A stretch of DNA of 64,000 bases, from positions 1 to 64,000 of the forward strand of contig DFLU01000012.1 in assembly GCA_002375495.1 (NCBI GenBank), written 5' to 3'. A program made the position numbers and the translations under genes. This DNA comes from Flavobacteriaceae bacterium UBA3611. GTDB lineage: Bacteria; Bacteroidota; Bacteroidia; Flavobacteriales; Flavobacteriaceae. The notes below the pieces were generated by a model that worked only from the letters and a program-made list of their open reading frames with translations, did no database searches and was not told the origin of the DNA. Position 1 is the stretch's first letter, and every line of letters begins with the position of its first letter. Shown here piece after piece: positions 16,017-25,378 of this stretch.

Positions 16017-16114
16017 TCTCTTCTTAGACTCAAACCAACCCCGAAAGTATTCGGGACTCGATTAACAGTCAGTCGCTCTAACATCCCGATTGTTATCGGG
16101 GGAGCTAAAGAGGA
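16017..16114 (-). pseudogene. Decayed tRNA-Asn copy with two inserted hairpins
   Basis: Tandem copy of the functional tRNA-Asn, recognisable from TCCTCTTTAGCTC, GTTAGAGC, GACTGTTAATC and GTTGGTTTGAGTCTAAGA. Two palindromes replace loop sequence: CCCGAT-AACA-ATCGGG sits where the D-loop AGTTGG should be (plus-strand 16085-16100), and CCCGAA-TACT-TTCGGG sits in the variable-loop position (16040-16055). The anticodon stem is mismatched and the acceptor has one mismatch, so a working tRNA is unlikely. The insertions share their core with palindromes at 4054 and 51111. Confidence 0.8.
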
Positions 16115-16232
16115 ATTTTATATAGAAAATTAAAAGGTATTACCCTTTTAGCGGATGCAAATATAATTTATTTAATTTTTCTGCAAAAAAAGAACATCAC
16201 TTTTTTTATCATTTTTTCTGTCTACCCATTCC

Positions 16233-18638
16233 TTAGAAGGCATAACTAGCTGCAACAATTAGATTACGACCCGCAGCACTGATTCCACTAGAATACGGTC
16301 GATACCTCTTATCGGTGATATTTTCTAAGACTGCGTTTACCTGTAATGCCTTTGTAATCTCATATTGCGCTCCAAAATTCAAGGTTGCCCAACTAGGTGA
16401 AAACGGGTTCCCATTTTCATCTAGTGCATACAAGAAATCATTATTTACTTGGCTGGGAGCCAAATCTTCAAAATCGAACTGACTATTATATTCAACAAAA
16501 GCATCCAGCTTCAATCGATTCCATTGGTACAATAGATGAGTATTTCCAAATTGTGGTGCCACATGGCGGTTAGGCGCCCGAGTACCATCGTCTTCTTCAG
16601 AAAACCCATCGGTGATGTTATACTGTGATGTAAGCTGCAGGTCTTGTGTAAAATTAACTTTCAGCCCCACCTCAAAACCATAAATTTCGGCCTTGGCAGC
16701 ATTTTGAATGGCCTGCACTGTACTAGGCTCTCCTTGATATTCTATTTCGGTTTGTCCATTCAATGTAAAATCGCGACGAACTAAAGCATCATTTAATACT
16801 GTATAAAATGTTGCCATATCGATACGAACTGACTTTCCGAAGTCTAAGTTGGCGCCAAGCTCCCCATTATAGGCATATTCAGGTTTCAAATCAGGGTTTG
16901 GCACAACCACACTACCCGGTTCGCTATCAAATATTTTTCCAACATCATCAATATTTGGTGCTCTAAATGCTGTTCCGAAATTGAGCTTCCAACCTAAAAT
17001 ATCACTCGCTTGCCAAGCCAGTCCGGCACTACCTGTTAACGCTCCTGTATTTATATTTGCTTCGGAAAAAGGAAAATCGAAGAATTGATCATCAAAGGTG
17101 GCATCTACCAAAATATGACTATAGCGCAATCCGCCCTGAAATGCTAGGGACTCTGTAAACTTTGCCTGTAAGCTTGCATAGGCAGCCATAGATTGCCACG
17201 TACTCCCATCAGGATATCTAGAAGCATCCGGACTACTAATTCCGGTGGTAACATCTGTTTGTTGCCCTTCGCTGTTTACTTTATTATATATATACTCTAT
17301 CCCGTAATTTAATTTTGATTTGTCCCAGTCTTTTTCAAAATCCCAAGTGGCAGTGTATGCACTTACCTTTTCATCTGTTTCAAATAAAATTGGCTCCCCG
17401 AAATCTCTATCATTTCGACTTTCTTTGAATTGTTGAAAAGAAATAGTGGCGATACTCTCATCGAAAAAGCCATTATTATACGCGGTATTTCGTGCTTGCA
17501 GGTTTCCGCTCAGCCATTCTTGTGGCCCGTAGAACCATTCTGCCGAACGCAGTTCTCCGTTTCTTCTACGTATCAACCTGTCGTATCTGGCATAGTCGCT
17601 TGTGGTGGTATAAAAAAGCCCCAAATTGAAATCCCACCGCTCTGAAGGCATATACCGTATTCGCTGCATGGCGTTAATCTGATCGTATCCTGTAGGTCGT
17701 TGCACTAAGGGATCGTCGTTTGGCACTACGGTGTCTACACCATTTATAATTTCAACATATTCGGTGCGCAGGTAATCATCGGGACCATTGCTCCCCATTC
17801 GCAGATCATCAAAATCGCTATAAGTTATACTGCTCAAAAATGCCCACTCTTTCATCCCGAAATTGAAGTCGACATGCCCCGTTTTTTCATTATTTGCCGT
17901 TGCATAGCGTGCTGTTGCATTTCCGGAGAAAGACATCCCTTCTTCAAAAGAAAATTTCGGTTTTTTAGTATAAAAATTCATCACGCCACCTACCGCATCA
18001 CTTCCGTAGGGCACAGAACCAGGACCTAAAATTACTTCGGTGCGCTCTATGGCAAATGGATCTATAGAAATTACATTTTGGACATTTCCGCCGCGAAAAA
18101 TAGCCGTATTAAAACGAACACCGTCTACGGCAATCAATAAACGATTGGTAGAAAACCCCCTAATTACGGGGCTACCTCCTCCCAATTGGCTCTTCTGCAC
18201 GTACACTTGGCCACTGCTTTCTAGTAAATCTGCTGCCGTTTGTGGATTGCTAAACAGCACATCATTGCTGTTGATGCTCACAATTTGTTGTGGGACATCG
18301 CGTTTGCTTTGCCCAAATTTAGATACAGAGAGTACAACCTCATCTAAGGCACTCAAATCTTCTGCAAGCATTACTTGGTTATTGGTAATGGCACTTTTTA
18401 AAATGGTAAGTGTTGTATGAGAAATATGCTGAAAAGTGATCTCTTCGGAACTATTAAATTTTGAAATATCCACCTTTCCATCAAAATCGGTTACTCCAGA
18501 CTTCGTTTTGTCATTATTGAAGACTGCAACCCCATTGATAGGCTGCTGAGAACTTTGCTCTAAGACAGTAATTTGTTGGGCTGAAACGATGGTAGATAAA
18601 AATAAAAAAAGAGCAGCTGCATGTAGACGCATATTCAT
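16233..18638 (-). CDS. TonB-dependent receptor, haem/haemoglobin-receptor-like
   Basis: An 801-residue outer-membrane receptor. Residues 1-20 form a signal peptide ending VSAQ; about 22-95 form a carboxypeptidase-regulatory-like domain; the plug starts near 105 (LDEVVLSVSKFGQSKRDVPQQ) and holds GGGSPVIRGFSTNRLLIAVDGVR and RTEVILGPGSVPYGSDAVGGV; the rest is a 22-strand barrel ending AASYAF. The plug signature RGFxxNRxLIxVDGVR is typical of haem/haemoglobin-type receptors, so iron or haem uptake is a guess. The ATG overlaps the recO TGA (ATGA), indicating translational coupling. Confidence 0.9.
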   Translation of the reverse strand: MNMRLHAAALFLFLSTIVSAQQITVLEQSSQQPINGVAVFNNDKTKSGVTDFDGKVDISKFNSSEEITFQHISHTTLTILKSAITNNQVMLAEDLSALDEVVLSVSKFGQSKRDVPQQIVSINSNDVLFSNPQTAADLLESSGQVYVQKSQLGGGSPVIRGFSTNRLLIAVDGVRFNTAIFRGGNVQNVISIDPFAIERTEVILGPGSVPYGSDAVGGVMNFYTKKPKFSFEEGMSFSGNATARYATANNEKTGHVDFNFGMKEWAFLSSITYSDFDDLRMGSNGPDDYLRTEYVEIINGVDTVVPNDDPLVQRPTGYDQINAMQRIRYMPSERWDFNLGLFYTTTSDYARYDRLIRRRNGELRSAEWFYGPQEWLSGNLQARNTAYNNGFFDESIATISFQQFKESRNDRDFGEPILFETDEKVSAYTATWDFEKDWDKSKLNYGIEYIYNKVNSEGQQTDVTTGISSPDASRYPDGSTWQSMAAYASLQAKFTESLAFQGGLRYSHILVDATFDDQFFDFPFSEANINTGALTGSAGLAWQASDILGWKLNFGTAFRAPNIDDVGKIFDSEPGSVVVPNPDLKPEYAYNGELGANLDFGKSVRIDMATFYTVLNDALVRRDFTLNGQTEIEYQGEPSTVQAIQNAAKAEIYGFEVGLKVNFTQDLQLTSQYNITDGFSEEDDGTRAPNRHVAPQFGNTHLLYQWNRLKLDAFVEYNSQFDFEDLAPSQVNNDFLYALDENGNPFSPSWATLNFGAQYEITKALQVNAVLENITDKRYRPYSSGISAAGRNLIVAASYAF

Positions 18639-19354
18639 TGAAATAGTTGGTTAAATATTGGTAAAGATTTCGGTTTTCTGAAGCCGTGCAAATGTAATTG
18701 ATAATATCGTATCAATAAATTTAGAAGCTCTAATCGTACCGATTTCTTCGTTTTTATTTGGGACAATGCATCAAAATTTATGCCGAAGAACTCTTGAAAA
18801 GACTGAATATGCGCACCTTCTTCACAATATTGGTTTTCGTACTGATTTTGGAAACAACCCTCTTGCAGGTTAAAGTAGGTAGCATTTCCTTCGGAATTAT
18901 CTGGGTAAAACCCTAAAAACTTTGTTAGCTTCAGCAAAAAGAGGATATGGAAATTAGCATAAAAATCGTTGGTATCCAGCCAGTTAAAAGAAGTGGTGAG
19001 AAATTGAAACAATCTCGTATTCTCTTCTTCTTCCTGAATAGCATCTTTTAAAATTTCCGAAAGAAACAGCACCAAAGACGATTTTACCACATTGGTATGT
19101 AGGCTCTGGTAGGGCTGCAAAATTTTTGCTTCCTTAATATATTCTAAGGTGCCCTTGTTTTTGTGATTGGCAACTAGCTCGAGTTGGGTAAGCGGTAAAA
19201 ACTGAGATGCTTTAAGCGCTCCTTTTTTGCTTTTTAAGATGCGTTTTAGCAGATAGCTTTTTCGTCCGTCTGTCTGTGTAAAACAATGTGCAATGAGGTC
19301 GGCTTCGCCATATTTAAGGGTAGAGAGTACTATGGCTTTGGTGTTCACCAGCAT
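18635..19354 (-). CDS. recO: DNA repair protein RecO
   Basis: A 239-residue RecO of the RecFOR recombination-repair pathway, which helps load RecA on SSB-coated DNA. The N-terminal OB-fold is recognisable from VNTKAIVLSTLKYGEADLIAHCFTQTDGRKSYL and is followed by a helical domain. The Cys-rich zinc module of some RecO proteins is reduced to two Cys near residues 158 and 168. The start ATG overlaps the porZ stop (TAATG) and the TGA overlaps the receptor start, so the three genes are tightly coupled. Confidence 0.95.
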   Translation of the reverse strand: MLVNTKAIVLSTLKYGEADLIAHCFTQTDGRKSYLLKRILKSKKGALKASQFLPLTQLELVANHKNKGTLEYIKEAKILQPYQSLHTNVVKSSLVLFLSEILKDAIQEEEENTRLFQFLTTSFNWLDTNDFYANFHILFLLKLTKFLGFYPDNSEGNATYFNLQEGCFQNQYENQYCEEGAHIQSFQEFFGINFDALSQIKTKKSVRLELLNLLIRYYQLHLHGFRKPKSLPIFNQLFQ

Positions 19355-21648
19355 TAGCGCACAATCATAATTTTTGAAATTTTAGTTTCAATGGCATCTT
19401 CGGCTGTAATAATTACCAAATAAACGCCAGATGCCACCTTATATCTTCCAAATGCGGTGGTGTCCCAGAGAACGCTTCCTCCTTCACTGGTAGTTTCAAA
19501 TACAAGGCTACCTTCAATATCTGTAATTTTTACATTGGCATTAGCAGTTAAGCCATCTATGGTGACATTGCCTGTAAAGCTAGGTCGCACCGGATTGGGA
19601 TATACGTACACTTCTTCAAGGTTGTCTCTTGGCGCTGTTGAGGTGCCATTGTATGCCACCAGGCCATTCACTGTAGCAAAATATACCACTCCTGAAAACT
19701 CGTCTATTGCAATATCTTGCACATTGTTTGAAGGCAAGGGAGAATTTTCTGCCGTAAACCGCAGTAGCGTTTCTTGGCCATTTGAAGACAAGTAAAAAAC
19801 ACCTGAACTAGCGGTAGCAATCCATTTGTTATTAGATCCATCAACTTCAATATCGGTAATCACCTGCTCAAAAAGCAACTCTTGTGGCACGCCATCTTCT
19901 AGGATAATGATAGGTTGTGTGTCGACGTTGCTGTTTTCATCGAAAAAACCACCCGGACTAAAAAGCACCCGCAGGCCTTTAAGGGTACCAATCCATAGTC
20001 TATTGTTGTTGTCTACGGCCAACGAACGTACGGTGCTGTTAGGTAAATTCCCATTTCCTAAATTGACACCAATTTTTTTTACTTGCCCGTTATTCGGATT
20101 GTAGCCTACTAGTCCGTCACTCACTACTCCAAAAAAAACAAAATTCTCTCGGGTTGTTTCGACCTCGGTAAAAGCTAAAGGTGGATTATCGAAATTAAAC
20201 ACATTTGAAATATCATTTTTTTGGAGTTGCCCTTCTGGCGAAATTCTAAGCAATCCTTCTTCATCTTGTGCTTGGACCGCCCATAAATTACCTTGGCTGT
20301 CGAAATCCATTCCAAAAATCCGAATCCCAAAATTTGGGTTTTGGTACGTTATATCTAAGCCAGAATTCGATTCGTCAAAAAGTTTGATCGGCGTTTGGTC
20401 TTCAATCTGTAATAATCCTTTTTGGAAGGACGACATAAACACCCTATTTGGGTCGTTTGGGTCAATCTGAACACGCACTAAATCGTTTGCTTCTTTATTC
20501 AGTGTTTGTGTTAATTCATTATAGGAAATATTAAACCACTCACCCTCCCTTAGGTTACTTATCCCTTTTCGGGTTATTGGAAAGGGATCGAAACTTACGG
20601 TTACATCACCAAAATTTACCCAAAGTTGACCGGGGGAAGCATCGATAGAAAACGAACTATTGAACAGAGGTCCGTCGGGTAATATTTGCGAAAAATTGTT
20701 AGAACCGAAAGGCTTTTGGAAGACCCCTAATTCTGAAGTTCCCAAGTATTGAATATTGTTATGGGAAAACCCCGTCTGCAGCTCGTATTCATCTACACTG
20801 TTAATAGAGGTGGTTGATGCAACCAGTGCTTGTGACACATCGTAGGTGAATAGGCCATTGGCGGTTGTTACATTGTAAAAATCATTTTGGCCAGTGATAT
20901 CTAAAATCGGACTGCTTAAAGTGGTTACCACTTGTAGACCTCCAATTATTGAAAAAACAGTGTTATTTCCAGTGGTATACACTTGGTTTCCCGCCCGTAC
21001 AGCACCATTATATCCTCCGCCCGCTATTTGAATCCAGTTTTCAAAATCGATAAGATTGTCATCTTCCACCATGGCTCGGCGAATGCCATTTGATCCAGAG
21101 ACAGCATAAATAAAAGGCGGTACTACGGCTGTGCCAGTAATGTTAATTTGCGCTCCCCCGTCTCCAATAAAATAGGTGTCTCCAAACTCTAAGACAGAAA
21201 GGTCAAAAACAGAAATTCCGAACTCTGCGGCAATATATAAATTGCCATTATATTCGTTAAACTGATTGATTCTTTTTTGGTCTGGAGGGATGGTGGGTTT
21301 ATTCAAAATATCTACCACGGTTAGGATATTTTCTTCACCATCTATAGCGATTTCTATGAGTCCACTTTCATATCCAATAACGAGCAGGCCAAATTGTTCA
21401 CTATAATATAAGGTAGAAATCAGTTCACCAGACAACCCGTTAATAGTTGATAAAGTTTCGATTTCTTCAGTAGACAAATCGTAGGTAAACACTGCATTTT
21501 CAGCAGCAACATATATTTTATCATTTCCTTGTGAGAAAGCCTGTATAGACACATACGAAAAATGGCCAGTCCATTGAGATTCAAAATTTTGTGCACGCAC
21601 GCTGCTAACACTTATTATTATAAAGAACAAATAGAAAAAATACTTCAT
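19354..21648 (-). CDS. porZ: T9SS component PorZ (beta-propeller protein)
   Basis: A 764-residue secreted protein with signal peptide 1-19 (ending VRAQ), two seven-bladed-propeller-like repeats of the two-component-regulator-propeller type (for example LAVDNNNRLWIGTLKGL and IAIDEFSGVVYFATVNGLVAYN) and a T9SS C-terminal sorting domain (VYVYPNPVRPSFTGNVTIDGL ... KIMIVR). This layout is that of PorZ, the surface component of the T9SS attachment complex thought to deliver anionic LPS to the sortase PorU. It is upstream of and overlaps recO. The call rests on architecture; a hybrid propeller protein of other function is less likely. Confidence 0.88.
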   Translation of the reverse strand: MKYFFYLFFIIISVSSVRAQNFESQWTGHFSYVSIQAFSQGNDKIYVAAENAVFTYDLSTEEIETLSTINGLSGELISTLYYSEQFGLLVIGYESGLIEIAIDGEENILTVVDILNKPTIPPDQKRINQFNEYNGNLYIAAEFGISVFDLSVLEFGDTYFIGDGGAQINITGTAVVPPFIYAVSGSNGIRRAMVEDDNLIDFENWIQIAGGGYNGAVRAGNQVYTTGNNTVFSIIGGLQVVTTLSSPILDITGQNDFYNVTTANGLFTYDVSQALVASTTSINSVDEYELQTGFSHNNIQYLGTSELGVFQKPFGSNNFSQILPDGPLFNSSFSIDASPGQLWVNFGDVTVSFDPFPITRKGISNLREGEWFNISYNELTQTLNKEANDLVRVQIDPNDPNRVFMSSFQKGLLQIEDQTPIKLFDESNSGLDITYQNPNFGIRIFGMDFDSQGNLWAVQAQDEEGLLRISPEGQLQKNDISNVFNFDNPPLAFTEVETTRENFVFFGVVSDGLVGYNPNNGQVKKIGVNLGNGNLPNSTVRSLAVDNNNRLWIGTLKGLRVLFSPGGFFDENSNVDTQPIIILEDGVPQELLFEQVITDIEVDGSNNKWIATASSGVFYLSSNGQETLLRFTAENSPLPSNNVQDIAIDEFSGVVYFATVNGLVAYNGTSTAPRDNLEEVYVYPNPVRPSFTGNVTIDGLTANANVKITDIEGSLVFETTSEGGSVLWDTTAFGRYKVASGVYLVIITAEDAIETKISKIMIVR

Positions 21649-21714
21649 ATAAGGTTGTGATCTTTCAGAATCTATAACACGCTAAAATAGTATTTATTGC
21701 AAGAAATGGAACAC

Positions 21715-21747
21715 AAAAAAAGGCTATCTTTTGTTTGATAGCCTTTC
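21715..21747 (-). terminator. Terminator downstream of gdhA
   Basis: Stem AGGCTATC/GATAGCCT with an eight-base loop and a run of seven T residues on the minus strand, 18 bases after the gdhA stop. Confidence 0.85.
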
Positions 21748-21765
21748 GTTTATAGTTATTCACAG

Positions 21766-23109
21766 TTAAACCACGCCTTGTGCCAGCATGGCATCTGCTA
21801 CTTTAACGAAGCCTGCAACATTGGCTCCTTTTACGTAATCTACATACCCATCACCATCTTTACCGTACTGTACACAGGCAGCATGGATATCATTCATAAT
21901 ATTGTGTAGTTTCTCATCTACTTCAGCAGCCGTCCAGCTAAGGCGTAACGAGTTTTGGCTCATTTCGAGACCTGATGTGGCAACTCCTCCAGCATTAGAT
22001 GCCTTTCCAGGGGCAAACAATATTTTTGCCTTTTGAAATACTTCTATGGCCTCTGGTGTAGAAGGCATATTTGCTCCTTCACTTACGCACATACAACCTT
22101 GATCTACCAAGGTAACCGCCTCTTCTTTATTCAATTCGTTCTGGGTTGCACATGGTAGTGCAATATCACATTTTTCACCCCATGGACGTTTTCCTTCATG
22201 ATATTTTGCCGCAGGATACTTTTCAACATATTCGCTTATTCTTCCGCGTTTTACATTTTTAAGCTCCATGATAAACGCCAATTTATCAGTGCTGATCCCT
22301 TCTTCGTCATAGATGTAACCGCCAGAATCTGACATGGTAACAACTTTACCACCAAATTCCATTGCCTTTTCGGCAGCGTATTGAGCAACATTACCAGAAC
22401 CTGAGATCACAACGGTCTTTCCTTTAAAACTTTCTCCTTGCGTAGCTAACATATTCTTCGCGAAGTATACATTTCCATAACCGGTTGCCTCTGGCCTAAT
22501 TAGCGACCCTCCATAAGACCTTCCCTTACCAGTTAAAACTCCAGTAAATTCATTGCGCAAGCGTTTGTATTGACCAAACATATAACCGATTTCACGGCCT
22601 CCCACACCGATATCACCCGCAGGGACATCTGTATCGGGACCAATATGTCGTGCGAGTTCTGTCATAAAACTTTGGCAGAAGCGCATTACTTCTGCATCGC
22701 TCTTTCCTTTTGGGTTGAAATCGCTTCCACCTTTACCCCCACCCATAGGCAAGGTTGTTAAACTATTTTTAAACACTTGTTCGAAACCGAGAAACTTAAG
22801 AATACTCAAGTTTACAGAGGGATGGAATCGCAAACCTCCTTTATAAGGTCCGATGGCCGAGTTGAACTCAACACGATAACCTCTGTTTACCTGCACCTCA
22901 CCAGCATCGTCGGTCCATGGCACTCGAAATATAATCGTGCGCTCAGGCTCTACCATACGTTCTAGTAATTTCTTGCCTTGGTATGCCTCATTCGCCTCTA
23001 TAAATGGAATAACCGTCTCGGCAACCTCGGTAACCGCTTGGATAAATTCAGGTTCATTCTGATTTCTTTTTTCTACTTCTGAAATGAAATCTTTAATGCT
23101 TTGTTTCAT
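21766..23109 (-). CDS. gdhA: NADP-specific glutamate dehydrogenase
   Basis: A 447-residue hexameric glutamate dehydrogenase that aminates 2-oxoglutarate with ammonia. Substrate-binding and catalytic Lys residues are in GPYKGGLRFHPS (K90) and GGGKGGSDFNP (K126); the dinucleotide fold has VVISGSGNVAQYAAEKA. Length and motifs match the bacterial NADP-type GdhA (E. coli 447 residues). The gene has its own terminator and lies apart from porZ by 117 bases, so it is probably monocistronic. Confidence 0.97.
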   Translation of the reverse strand: MKQSIKDFISEVEKRNQNEPEFIQAVTEVAETVIPFIEANEAYQGKKLLERMVEPERTIIFRVPWTDDAGEVQVNRGYRVEFNSAIGPYKGGLRFHPSVNLSILKFLGFEQVFKNSLTTLPMGGGKGGSDFNPKGKSDAEVMRFCQSFMTELARHIGPDTDVPAGDIGVGGREIGYMFGQYKRLRNEFTGVLTGKGRSYGGSLIRPEATGYGNVYFAKNMLATQGESFKGKTVVISGSGNVAQYAAEKAMEFGGKVVTMSDSGGYIYDEEGISTDKLAFIMELKNVKRGRISEYVEKYPAAKYHEGKRPWGEKCDIALPCATQNELNKEEAVTLVDQGCMCVSEGANMPSTPEAIEVFQKAKILFAPGKASNAGGVATSGLEMSQNSLRLSWTAAEVDEKLHNIMNDIHAACVQYGKDGDGYVDYVKGANVAGFVKVADAMLAQGVV

Positions 23110-23238
23110 TGTTTTATACTTTATTGAAGGTGAGTTCGTTTATAAGGTGCAAATATACGCTATCTCTAAAAAAACGTCGCTTTTTTTCCCCATTAAGCTA
23201 AATGTTTGGTTTATATTTTACTGTTAGATATGTTTTTA

Positions 23239-23246
23239 TATATTTG
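23239..23246 (+). promoter_or_regulatory. Probable -7 box TATATTTG
   Basis: Exact TAnnTTTG, 28 bases before the ATG at 23275. Confidence 0.5.
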
Positions 23247-23274
23247 TTACGTCTCAATCTAAACCTAAAATACA

Positions 23275-24087
23275 ATGAATGCCAGGATATTGCTATTGGT
23301 ATTTCTCTTGTTGGCCCTTGCTAAACAAGAGGTTTATAGCCAATTCGGATTTTCGCATGAAGTAGGAATTATCACCGGCCCAGTTGCCTTGTATTCCGAT
23401 TTCGGTCAGCGAAACGACTTTGAAACCAATGCTGGTAATGTTGGTTTTGGCGTTGGACTCATACACTACCTAAACTTCTCTTACAGAGCAGATTGTAACT
23501 GCTATACCCGCGATACCTACTTTAATGATCATTTTAAGATTAGAAACGAAATTGACTACCACAAAACAACGTTAAACCATTTTGGGCGTTGGGTAGATCC
23601 CGACCAACAAGGTAATTTTGCCGACCAGCTTCGAGCAATGAACGGTTCTACAACTGTAATTGAAATAGGTTCACAGTTAGAGTACTTTCCATTGAGCATT
23701 CGTGATTTTGCTGCCGGCGCCTATAAAATAGCCCCTTTCATATCTCTCGGAGCACATTATGTTAGTTATGATCCAGAGGTGCAGTCTGACCTTGGACCCT
23801 TGAATATTGTAGGAGGCCCCTTGGCAACGACCCCTTTAAAATACAAAAATGCCTTTCAGCAAGAAGCCGCCTCAACATGGGCAGTTGTTACTAGCGTAGG
23901 GATTCGATACAAGCTTACACCGCTTAGTGATCTTATGTTAGATAGTCGTTGGACGTATTATTTTAGTGATTATGTAGACGGATTGAACCCGTCTCTTGAA
24001 AACAATGGCGAGCGTCCCGTTCCTGAAAACAAAGCGAATGAATGGATGTACTGGCTGAATATTGGCTATATATATTATATCGATTAA
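23275..24087 (+). CDS. Predicted outer-membrane beta-barrel protein, flavobacterial family
   Basis: A 270-residue exported protein: MNARILLLVFLLLALAKQEVYSQ is a signal peptide and the mature protein begins FGFSHEVGIITGPVALYSDFGQ. Alternating hydrophobic strands and an aromatic terminal strand (WMYWLNIGYIYYID) suggest a small barrel. A CNCYTRDTYFND segment contains two Cys. I recall near-identical proteins named THC0290_0291 family in flavobacteria, without assigned function. It is monocistronic, with a strong terminator after it. Confidence 0.75.
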   Translation: MNARILLLVFLLLALAKQEVYSQFGFSHEVGIITGPVALYSDFGQRNDFETNAGNVGFGVGLIHYLNFSYRADCNCYTRDTYFNDHFKIRNEIDYHKTTLNHFGRWVDPDQQGNFADQLRAMNGSTTVIEIGSQLEYFPLSIRDFAAGAYKIAPFISLGAHYVSYDPEVQSDLGPLNIVGGPLATTPLKYKNAFQQEAASTWAVVTSVGIRYKLTPLSDLMLDSRWTYYFSDYVDGLNPSLENNGERPVPENKANEWMYWLNIGYIYYID

Positions 24088-24103
24088 GCAAATTATCATC
24101 AAT

Positions 24104-24137
24104 AAAAAAAGCCGATGCAAAATGCATCGGCTTTTTT
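24104..24137. terminator. Bidirectional terminator
   Basis: Stem GCCGATGCA/TGCATCGGC with a three-A loop, flanked by seven A and seven T residues, between the convergent genes ending at 24087 and 24157. Confidence 0.9.
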
Positions 24138-24156
24138 ATTATAATTAGTTTTAGAA

Positions 24157-25299
24157 TTACCCAATTGCTTGTTTTAGATCTGCTATCAAATCGTCTATAT
24201 CTTCTATCCCCACAGACAAGCGTATTAACGAATCTACCACCCCTGTCTTCTCCCGTTCTTCTTTCGGTATGCTCGCATGCGTCATACTTGCAGGATGCCC
24301 AGCCAAACTTTCTACTCCACCTAAACTTTCCGCCAAGGTAAAAATCTTGAGACGCTCTACTATTTTAATGGCCTCATCATAATTGTTTCCCTTGGTCACA
24401 AAAGAAATCATCCCACCAAAATCACGCATCTGCGATTTTGCTATCTCATGGTTTGGATGTTCTTCAAAACCTGGCCAATACACCTTTTCAATTTTAGCAT
24501 GTGCTTTTAGGTACTCGGCTATTGCCTTTCCATTTTCACAATGGCGCTGCATACGTATGTGCAACGTTTTTATGCCCCGGAGTACCAAAAAGCTATCTTG
24601 CGGGCCACATACCGCACCACTGGCATTCTGTATAAAATATAACTTCTCTGCCAGGGCTTTGTCTTTTACCACCAAGGCCCCCATAACAACATCACTATGG
24701 CCTCCCAAATATTTTGTAGCACTATGCATGACGATATCAGCGCCTAGATCTAACGGCTGTTGTAAAAACGGTGTAGCGAATGTATTATCTACTGCCAATA
24801 AAACATTGTGCTTTTTAGCGATATTGGCAGCTGCCTGAATATCTATAATACTCATCATTGGGTTGGTTGGAGTTTCCACCCAAATCAACTTTGTCTTGTC
24901 GGTTAGGTAGCTCTCAATAGTAGCTGCGTTCTCCATGCCAATAAAATGAAATTTAATTCCAAAACCCTCAAATATTTTGGTAAACAAACGGTAACTCCCT
25001 CCGTAGAGGTCATTGGTAGAGATTACCTCATCGCCAGGCTCTAGTAGTTTGATTACTGCATCTATGGCCGCAAGACCACTTCCAAATGCAAGTCCGTAAT
25101 TACCATTTTCAATACTTGCCAAAGAACGCTCTAGAGCGGCTCTTGTAGGGTTGCCGCTTCGCGAGTATTCGAAGCCTTTGTGTCCCCCAGGAGTGCTTTG
25201 GGAATAGGTACTTGTTTGGTAAATGGGTGGCATTACCGACCCATAAGCAGGGTCTACATCATGTTGCCCGCCGTGTATTGTTTTCGTGTTAAATTTCAA
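24157..25299 (-). CDS. metB: Cystathionine gamma-synthase/gamma-lyase family PLP enzyme
   Basis: A 380-residue trans-sulfuration enzyme of the Cys/Met metabolism PLP family. The cofactor lysine is K196 in HSATKYLGGHSDV; YSRSGNPTRAALE (45-57) and LAESLGGVESLAGHPASMTHAS are the family's phosphate-binding and substrate segments. It makes cystathionine from an activated homoserine and cysteine (synthase) or cleaves cystathionine (lyase); the sequence alone does not decide between them, and the metB symbol is the more likely choice. No SAM riboswitch is seen in the 75-base upstream gap. Confidence 0.88.
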   Translation of the reverse strand: MKFNTKTIHGGQHDVDPAYGSVMPPIYQTSTYSQSTPGGHKGFEYSRSGNPTRAALERSLASIENGNYGLAFGSGLAAIDAVIKLLEPGDEVISTNDLYGGSYRLFTKIFEGFGIKFHFIGMENAATIESYLTDKTKLIWVETPTNPMMSIIDIQAAANIAKKHNVLLAVDNTFATPFLQQPLDLGADIVMHSATKYLGGHSDVVMGALVVKDKALAEKLYFIQNASGAVCGPQDSFLVLRGIKTLHIRMQRHCENGKAIAEYLKAHAKIEKVYWPGFEEHPNHEIAKSQMRDFGGMISFVTKGNNYDEAIKIVERLKIFTLAESLGGVESLAGHPASMTHASIPKEEREKTGVVDSLIRLSVGIEDIDDLIADLKQAIG

Positions 25300-25366
25300 C
25301 TGTATTGTTCTTAGTTTCTTGTTTATTCAAAAGTACGGGTTTCCTTTGGTATCGAAAAAACTGTTG

Positions 25367-25374
25367 TATTTTTA
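25367..25374 (+). promoter_or_regulatory. Possible -7 box TATTTTTA directly before an ATG
   Basis: TAnnTTTA ending four bases before the ATG at 25379, the same arrangement as at 5802. Confidence 0.3.
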
Positions 25375-25378
25375 ACCT

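Noticed and set aside
16017..16114. A second working tRNA-Asn
   Set aside because: The anticodon stem has mismatches, the acceptor stem has one, and both D-loop and variable loop are replaced by hairpins.
25300..25378. SAM riboswitch before the metB-like gene
   Set aside because: The gap is under 80 bases and shows no paired stems of a SAM-binding RNA.
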